A DNA stretch of 64,000 nt from Bradyrhizobium iriomotense (lineage in GTDB: Bacteria; Pseudomonadota; Alphaproteobacteria; Rhizobiales; Xanthobacteraceae): NCBI RefSeq assembly GCF_018130765.1, contig NZ_JAFCJZ010000009.1, forward strand, positions 124,001 through 188,000, read 5' to 3'. Positions 58,873-64,000 of the stretch are shown piece by piece. Positions within the stretch are counted from its first letter, which is position 1. Each line of letters begins with the position of its first letter. A model generated the notes under the pieces. That model saw nothing but the letters and a program-made list of their open reading frames with translations. It was not told where the DNA came from and did no database searches. The translations under genes were made by a program, and so were the position numbers.

Positions 58873-59810
58873 TGGCGACGCCACCGGATATCATGATCCA
58901 CGAAGTCGCTCCGCGCGACGGCCTCCAGATCGAAGCGAAGTGGGTCGAAACCGGCGACAAGATCCGGCTGATCAATTCGCTATCTGCGATCGGCTTTGGC
59001 CGCATCGAGGTGTCCTCGTTCGTGTCACCGGCATCTGTCCCGTCGCTGCGCGACGCTGCGGACGTCTTCGCCGGCATCGAGCGCCGGCCCGGCACGATCT
59101 ACACGGCGCTGATCCCGAACCGGAAAGGCGCCGAGCTGGCGCTGGCGGCACGTGTCGACGAGCTCAATTTCGTGATGTCGGCGAGTGAGACGCACAACCG
59201 CGCCAACATGAACAGGACGCACGCGCAATCGCTGGCGTCGCTTGCCGAGATCGTGAGGCCCGCTCATGCCGGCGGCGCCTTGGTCAATGCGACCGTCGCA
59301 ACCGCATTCGGCTGCCCATTCGAAGGCATGCAGCCGTTTGAAAAGGTGCTCGATATCGTCAAGCGCTATCTCGATCTCGGGGCCGACGGCGTCACGCTCG
59401 CCGACACCACCGGCATGGCCAATCCCGAGCAGGTCTCGCGGCTGGTGGCCAGGGTCTTGCTGCTGGTCCCGGCGGAGATGCTGACGCTTCATTTCCACAA
59501 CACGCGCGGCCTCGGCCTCGTCAACGTGCTCGCTGCGCATGACACCGGCGCGCGGCGCTTCGACGCCGCGCTGGGAGGTCTCGGCGGATGTCCATTCGCG
59601 CCGGGCGCGACGGGCAATGTCTGCACCGAGGACCTCGTCAATCTCTGCCATGAGATTGGCTTGCGGACCGGTCTCGATCTGCAGCGCTTGATCGATCTCT
59701 CGGCCCGGCTGCCCGGCCTGGTCGGACATGAGGTGCCGGGGCAGGTCGCCAAGGCCGGTCGCCCCCGCGATCTGCATCCCATACCGGAACGTCTGCGGGG
59801 CTCCGGCTGA
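58869..59810 (+). CDS. Hydroxymethylglutaryl-CoA lyase-family enzyme
   Basis: This 313-residue DRE-TIM metallolyase shows the N-terminal EVAPRDGLQIE (general Arg-Asp), SETHNRANMN, and the catalytic glycine-cysteine loop GLGGCPFAPGATGNVCTEDLV (in outline; C241). HFHNTRGLGL contributes metal-binding histidines. The family cleaves HMG-CoA to acetyl-CoA and acetoacetate, though relatives act on citramalyl-CoA-like substrates. ATG 58869 overlaps the CoA-transferase stop (ATGA). Together with the CoA-transferase and MFS gene it forms a compact catabolic unit. Confidence 0.92.
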   Translation: MMATPPDIMIHEVAPRDGLQIEAKWVETGDKIRLINSLSAIGFGRIEVSSFVSPASVPSLRDAADVFAGIERRPGTIYTALIPNRKGAELALAARVDELNFVMSASETHNRANMNRTHAQSLASLAEIVRPAHAGGALVNATVATAFGCPFEGMQPFEKVLDIVKRYLDLGADGVTLADTTGMANPEQVSRLVARVLLLVPAEMLTLHFHNTRGLGLVNVLAAHDTGARRFDAALGGLGGCPFAPGATGNVCTEDLVNLCHEIGLRTGLDLQRLIDLSARLPGLVGHEVPGQVAKAGRPRDLHPIPERLRGSG

Positions 59811-59849
59811 GCGGCCGCCACCAAATCTCAAAGCAAATTGGAGGAAACC

Positions 59850-61181
59850 ATGACGATTGCCACGGCGGCTAACGCCGACCTCGGTGCTGGAATCACGGAG
59901 CAGCAGGTCATCAAGAAGATCGCGTGGCGGCTGATGCCGCTGATCATCGTCTGCTATTTTTTCGCGTTCTTCGACCGCGTCAACATCAGCTTCGCCAAGA
60001 CCGCGCTGCAGGCCGATCTCGGCCTCAGCAACACCGCCTACGGATTTGGCGCCAGCCTGTTCGTCGTCGGTTACGTCCTGCTGGAAGTCCCGAGCAACAT
60101 GCTGCTCTATCGCTTTGGCGCACGGCGCTGGATCGCCCGCATCATGATCTCCTGGGGGCTGGCGACGGCGGCCATGGTCTTCGTCCACAGCGAATGGCAG
60201 TTCTACGCGCTACGCTTCGTGATCGGCGCCATGGAGGCCGGCTTTGCGCCGGGCATTCTGTACTACCTGACGCTCTGGTTTCCGAAGTCGCATCGCGGCC
60301 GCATGACGTCCGTGTTCTTTCTTGCGACGGCGTTTTCGGGGATCATCGGCGCGCCGATCTCCGGCCTCATCCTCAACTATCTGAACGGGCTGCACGGTCT
60401 CGCCGGTTGGCAATGGCTGTTCCTTGCCGGCGGCATTCCATGCGTTGCGCTTGGCTTCGTCGTGCTGCTGCGCTTCGACGACGGGATCGCGCAGGCGGAA
60501 TGGCTGAGCGATGACGAGCGCCGGCTGATCTCGGTCCAGCTCGATCGCCAGAAGAGCGAGATCGGCGAGCATTCGGCATGGCGCTCGCTGCTCATGCCCG
60601 GCGTGCTGTTGCTCGGGTTCATCTACTTCCTGATCCAGATCGCGTCCTATGGCCTCAATTTCTGGGCGCCCGATCTGATCAAGGCGGCCGGAGGAGGCAG
60701 CGCGGCCGCGATCGGCTTCCTGACCGCCGTACCCTACATTTGCGGCGCGATCTGCATGATCATCGTCGGGCGCTTGTCGGATGCGTCAGGCGAACGTCCG
60801 AAGTTTGTCGCCGGCCTGGTTCTGGTTGCGGCCGTGGGCTTCTTTGCCTCCGGTGCATTCGACTGGAACGTCGTCACGCTGGTCGGCGCGCTGGCCATTC
60901 TCGGCGCCGGCGTCGTTGCGTCGATTCCAACCTTCTGGACGCTGCCTCCGAAGATTCTCACCGGAGCGGGCGCGGCGAGCGGAATTGCCCTCATCAACAC
61001 GCTGGGGCAGGTCGGCGGCATCGTCAGTCCGGTCATGGTCGGCTCGGTCAAGGATATGACCGGCAGCACGACGCCGGCACTCTACGTCATTGGCGGCTTG
61101 TGCGTCGTATGCGCCACGCTGCTCTTGACGGTGTTGCCGCGCGAACTGAAAGCCAAGGATTTGGCGGAACCCGTGCGGTAG
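59850..61181 (+). CDS. MFS transporter of the anion:cation symporter type
   Basis: This 443-residue protein has twelve predicted membrane helices, the FAFFDRVNISFAKTALQADLGLS (in outline) first-loop signature, and LTLWFPKSHRGRMTS, as in tartrate/phthalate/hexuronate ACS transporters. ATG 59850 has GGAGG at ideal spacing; a TTG at 59838 is not needed. It lies 39 bp after the lyase gene and probably imports the organic acid used by the two enzymes upstream. It is convergent with the CAP-domain gene. Confidence 0.93.
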   Translation: MTIATAANADLGAGITEQQVIKKIAWRLMPLIIVCYFFAFFDRVNISFAKTALQADLGLSNTAYGFGASLFVVGYVLLEVPSNMLLYRFGARRWIARIMISWGLATAAMVFVHSEWQFYALRFVIGAMEAGFAPGILYYLTLWFPKSHRGRMTSVFFLATAFSGIIGAPISGLILNYLNGLHGLAGWQWLFLAGGIPCVALGFVVLLRFDDGIAQAEWLSDDERRLISVQLDRQKSEIGEHSAWRSLLMPGVLLLGFIYFLIQIASYGLNFWAPDLIKAAGGGSAAAIGFLTAVPYICGAICMIIVGRLSDASGERPKFVAGLVLVAAVGFFASGAFDWNVVTLVGALAILGAGVVASIPTFWTLPPKILTGAGAASGIALINTLGQVGGIVSPVMVGSVKDMTGSTTPALYVIGGLCVVCATLLLTVLPRELKAKDLAEPVR

Positions 61182-61226
61182 CGACTGCGGCAATCGAGGC
61201 GGCCCGCCGCGGCTGAAGTCGTCTCG

Positions 61227-61793
61227 TCAGATGCAGAGGCTGAGCAGCTTGATGTGACAGCTGCTCGGCTTCGGCTTGCTGGCAGGCGCCGCCTCGCGCT
61301 TCACGGCGACCACCGGCTCCCCGTCGTTCTTCTTGCCTCTGCCTTTGCCTTTGCCCTTCGGCTCGTAATCGCCTGCGATCACCATCGCCCAATAGGTGCG
61401 TTTGCCGCTGGCGTTCCTGGCGCTCGCGATGCCGACGCGGGAGGCGTTGTGCAGCAGGAGGTTCTTGCGGTGCCCGGAGGAGTCGATCCACTGTCCCAGC
61501 GTCTTCTCGAAATTGTCGTAGCCGTAGGCGATGTTCTCGGCGGCGCGGCCCGCGCCCGCCGGTGCGACGCGCCGGTTGAACGGGCCAAGCGCATCGTGGC
61601 TGAGGTCGTCCTTCGCGGCCATGGCGCGCGCCTGGTCCATGGCGATGCGGTCGAGAGTTGAATCGCGGACAACGCGGACTTCACCGTGCTTGAGGCGGAA
61701 GCCGGAGATCAGCTCGGCCGGGGATTCGGCCATTGCGGGGGCGGCCGCCAGCAGCAGGACGCCGGCGATCAGGCCGCGAACCGTACGCTGCAT
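61227..61793 (-). CDS. Exported CAP-domain (SCP-like) protein
   Basis: This 188-residue protein has a signal peptide (MQRTVRGLIAGVLLLAAAPAMA in outline). One CAP/SCP domain (about residues 25-140) carries HGEVRVVRDSTLDRIAMDQA (in outline), LSHDALG, AENIAYG and WIDSSGHRKNLL. These hold the His and Glu residues of the CAP cavity. A Lys/Pro-rich tail and two C-terminal cysteines (SSCHIKLLSLCI) follow. Bacterial CAP proteins are extracellular and mostly of unknown function. ATG 61793 has a G-run six bases upstream; ATGs at 61799 and 61814 are alternatives. Confidence 0.88.
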   Translation of the reverse strand: MQRTVRGLIAGVLLLAAAPAMAESPAELISGFRLKHGEVRVVRDSTLDRIAMDQARAMAAKDDLSHDALGPFNRRVAPAGAGRAAENIAYGYDNFEKTLGQWIDSSGHRKNLLLHNASRVGIASARNASGKRTYWAMVIAGDYEPKGKGKGRGKKNDGEPVVAVKREAAPASKPKPSSCHIKLLSLCI

Positions 61794-61888
61794 CGTCATC
61801 CCCCCAGTGCCCATGACCCCGCCAAGCCCGAATTGTCCGACTGCTTCTCTATCGCCAATGTGGATGCTTCAAGGCACGGACCGCCACA

Positions 61889-62983
61889 CTAGCCGGCCGG
61901 CAGGTCCGCCTCGAAATTGAACCGATCGCGCAGGTTCTTGCGCTGTTCCAGAATGTCCTTGAGGAAGGCGCGGTCCTGGTCGTTCTTCATCATCGGCTCG
62001 ATCAGGTCGAGCTGGTTCATGGCGACCAGTTGCAGGATCTCGGTGCGCGGCTTGCCGCTAGTGTCGCGCGGTAGCGCGTGCACGACCTGGATGTGTTCCG
62101 GCGGTTTTGGACCTTTGGCCGCGGAAAGCTCGCTCCGGAGCTGGCCTTCGAGCGTGGCCTGATCCGCCTCGACGAAGGCGTAGAGGCCGACGCCGGAGCG
62201 CCGATCGGCAAAGGCGACGATGGCGGTGTCGCGCACGGCAGGATTCTTGAGGATCAGCGCGGCCAGCACCGGCGCATCGTTCACGAGCCGGCGGCCGCCG
62301 CCTTCGCGGTCGGTGAAGTTGAACAGGCCGCGGGTAATCGCGCGATAGACCTTCTTGCCGGTAACGAGCCATAGGCTCGCGGCAAACGATTTCTTCGCCA
62401 GGATTTTTCGCTCGCGCGGCGTCAGCGCTTCGGGCGCATAGGAGCGCTTGTGCTTGAGCAGGTGGCGGAGGTCTTCGTAGGCAAGGATGCGATAGAGCCG
62501 GCCGCGCCGGGTAAAGCACGCGGCAAGCTGGAAGTCCGTCACATAGGCGCGGCCGTCGCGGCCGACCAGCCAGTTCTGCTCCTTCGCGAGATCGTTGTGG
62601 CAGATGCCGGCGCGGCGCAGCCGTCGCAACGCCGCCTTGGCCGAACGGAAATAGGCGAGGTCGCCATGGGGCTTTGCCAGATGCAGCGCGACGCCGTCGA
62701 CGAAGCCGCGCACCAAGGCGCGGCGGCCGGCCCAGAGCAGCTCGGGGCCGATATTCAGACCCTTGGCGAGCGCGAGCGCATGCTTCTCGCGTGCGAACAG
62801 ATGCCGTGCCAGCAGGAATGACCACCACGGCACTTCGTCGAGCCGGCGCAGCACCGCGTCGACCTCGCCGGTCTCGGCACGGAAGCGGCCGCGCTCGACG
62901 GTCGAGAACACATCGCGCTTGAGCAGGACGCCCTCGGTCCAGCGCGCCGAGAGCTCTGCGGCGTCGTCTTTGGGGAGGCTCAT
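61889..62983 (-). CDS. Kinase-like protein fused to an acyl-CoA-synthetase C-terminal domain
   Basis: This 364-residue two-domain protein has an N-terminal kinase-like domain (about residues 15-220). The catalytic loop reads CHNDLAKEQNWLV (D131, N137) and the metal motif DFQ (D150) replaces DFG. RIO/lipopolysaccharide-kinase-like relatives share this style. The expected ATP-binding lysine is not obvious (VLRRLD reads Arg). From about 235 to 320 the sequence changes to the C-terminal domain of ANL enzymes, with ILKNPAVRDTAIVAF, GVGLYAFVEAD and LPRDTSGKPRTEIL (K311 at the catalytic lysine position). ATG 62983 is taken. The gene is close to trmFO (7-bp gap) and probably co-transcribed with it. 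Confidence 0.85.
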   Translation of the reverse strand: MSLPKDDAAELSARWTEGVLLKRDVFSTVERGRFRAETGEVDAVLRRLDEVPWWSFLLARHLFAREKHALALAKGLNIGPELLWAGRRALVRGFVDGVALHLAKPHGDLAYFRSAKAALRRLRRAGICHNDLAKEQNWLVGRDGRAYVTDFQLAACFTRRGRLYRILAYEDLRHLLKHKRSYAPEALTPRERKILAKKSFAASLWLVTGKKVYRAITRGLFNFTDREGGGRRLVNDAPVLAALILKNPAVRDTAIVAFADRRSGVGLYAFVEADQATLEGQLRSELSAAKGPKPPEHIQVVHALPRDTSGKPRTEILQLVAMNQLDLIEPMMKNDQDRAFLKDILEQRKNLRDRFNFEADLPAG

Positions 62984-62990
62984 CGAAAAC

Positions 62991-64000
62991 TCACGCGGCG
63001 GCGGCAATGCGCAGGTGATCGGCGATCCAGCGATCGAGATCGGCGAGCGCCCGTGCACTCATCGCCTGCTTCTTGGCCACCGTCTTCTCGTTGCCGCGCA
63101 GGCGCGTGCCGTCGGGCTTCTTGGTCGGCGCGCTCGCGAGGGGCGGGAACAGTCCGAAATTGATGTTCATCGGCTGGAACGAGCGCGTGCCCGGTTCGAT
63201 GGTCTCGATGTGGCCGCCGGTGATGTGGCCGAGCAGCGATCCCAGCGCGGTCGTGCCCGGCGGGCTCTCGAGCGTCTCGCCGCGCGCGTCCGCGGCCGCA
63301 TAGAGGCCGGCGATCAGGCCGACGCTGGCAGACTCCACATAGCCCTCGCAGCCCGTCATCTGGCCGGCGAAGCGCAGCCGCGGCTGCGCGCGCAGGCGCA
63401 ACTGGCCGTCGAGCAGCTTTGGTGAATTGAGGAAGGTGTTGCGGTGCAGGCCGCCGAGGCGGGCGAACTCGGCCTTCTCCAGCCCGGGAATGGTGCGGAA
63501 GATGCGCTGCTGCTCGCCGTATTTCAGCTTCGTCTGGAAGCCGACGATGTTGTAGAGCGTGCCGAGCTTGTTGTCCTGGCGCAGCTGCACGATGGCGTAG
63601 GCCTTCGTCGCCGGATCGTGCGGATTGGTGAGGCCGACCGGCTTCATCGGGCCGTGGCGCAGCGTCTCGGGCCCGCGCTCCGCCATCACCTCGATCGGCA
63701 GGCAGCCGTCGAAATAGGGCGTGTTGGTCTCCCACTCCTTGAACTCGGTCTTCTCGCCGGCGATCAGCGCGGCGACGAAGCTGTCATACTGCTCCTTCGT
63801 CATGGGGCAGTTGATGTAGTCGGCGCCGTTGCCGCCGGGGCCGACCTTGTCGTAGCGCGACTGGAACCAGGCCACCGACATGTCAATGGACTCGCGGTGC
63901 ACGATCGGCGCGATCGCATCGAAGAAGGCGAGCGCGTTCTCGTCGGTCAGCGCGCGGATGGCATCGGCCAGCGGCGCCGAGGTGAGGGGGCCGGTGGCAA
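62991..64000 (-). CDS. trmFO: Methylenetetrahydrofolate-tRNA-(uracil-5-)-methyltransferase, 3' part
   Basis: This gene runs off the right edge; 336 residues of its C-terminal part are visible, from ATGPLTSAPLADAI. It makes ribothymidine at position 54 of tRNA using folate and FAD. Family strings include FFDAIAPIVHRESID, YINCPMTKEQYDSF, FDGCLPIEVMAERG, FAGQMTGCEGYVES and FQPMNINFGLFPPL. The two cysteines (NCPM and GCEGY) that participate in catalysis in the family are present. A kinase-like gene follows on the same strand. Confidence 0.95.
   Translation of the reverse strand, partial: ATGPLTSAPLADAIRALTDENALAFFDAIAPIVHRESIDMSVAWFQSRYDKVGPGGNGADYINCPMTKEQYDSFVAALIAGEKTEFKEWETNTPYFDGCLPIEVMAERGPETLRHGPMKPVGLTNPHDPATKAYAIVQLRQDNKLGTLYNIVGFQTKLKYGEQQRIFRTIPGLEKAEFARLGGLHRNTFLNSPKLLDGQLRLRAQPRLRFAGQMTGCEGYVESASVGLIAGLYAAADARGETLESPPGTTALGSLLGHITGGHIETIEPGTRSFQPMNINFGLFPPLASAPTKKPDGTRLRGNEKTVAKKQAMSARALADLDRWIADHLRIAAAA

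Overview
The window is about 65% GC, tightly packed chromosomal DNA from an alphaproteobacterium. It is most likely Bradyrhizobium or a close relative in the Nitrobacteraceae. The evidence is protein style, the conserved gene order dgt-argS-SPOR-nagZ-scpAB-tatABC-serS-surE-pcm-nlpD and yajC-secDF, small MRF(I/M)LVN cysteine proteins, a FixK/FNR-type palindrome, and palindromic intergenic repeats of the kind common in that genus. The genus is inferred from memory of such genomes; no database search was run. I found no rRNA, tRNA, CRISPR array, insertion sequence or phage gene.

Layout. 1-3.4 kb: end of a pyruvate dehydrogenase operon (E2 C-terminus, small membrane protein, E3) and a threonine synthase-like enzyme. 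3.5-8.1 kb: an orphan tricarboxylate-type binding protein, then a reverse-strand two-component operon (multi-PAS kinase, FixJ-type regulator, receiver-only protein). 8.5-9.7 kb: four tiny cysteine-rich genes, three with a C-x2-C/C-x3-C mini zinc-finger layout. 9.8-15.1 kb: lytic transglycosylase, HAMP adenylate cyclase and three small proteins. 15.2-18.4 kb: a cobalamin riboswitch, a TonB-dependent receptor and an unknown membrane protein. 18.4-19.9 kb: a gene-free stretch built from several dispersed repeats. 19.9-26.1 kb: ilvD overlapping an exoR-like gene, xthA, a hybrid histidine kinase and erpA.

26.2-41.0 kb is a core housekeeping run covering nucleotide metabolism, two aminoacyl-tRNA synthetases, cell-wall recycling, chromosome condensation (ScpAB), the Tat translocon and stationary-phase repair (SurE, Pcm), ending in an NlpD-like LysM/LytM lipoprotein. 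48.4-55.2 kb continues the core: a DUF815 ATPase, YajC-SecD-SecF, an Mth938-like protein, a squalene/phytoene synthase-like protein and threonine ammonia-lyase.

Between these two core blocks, at 41.0-48.3 kb, lies an accessory sulfatase island. It holds a formylglycine-generating enzyme, a CTAGR-type sulfatase, a periplasmic HAD phosphatase, a SphA/MetA-type outer-membrane channel and a CTPSR-type sulfatase. A perfect FixK/FNR box (TTGAT-N4-ATCAA) lies 68 bp upstream of the maturase gene. The genes form a plausible self-contained route: channel entry of aryl sulfate esters, periplasmic desulfation by two sulfatases, and cytoplasmic activation by the dedicated maturase, possibly induced at low oxygen. 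This is the best candidate in the window for an undescribed system.

55.2-64 kb: a class V aminotransferase, then a LysR - CoA-transferase - HMG-CoA-lyase - MFS cassette that looks like uptake and cleavage of a branched dicarboxylic acid, a CAP-domain protein, a kinase-like protein fused to the C-terminal domain of an acyl-CoA-synthetase-type enzyme, and the 3' part of trmFO.
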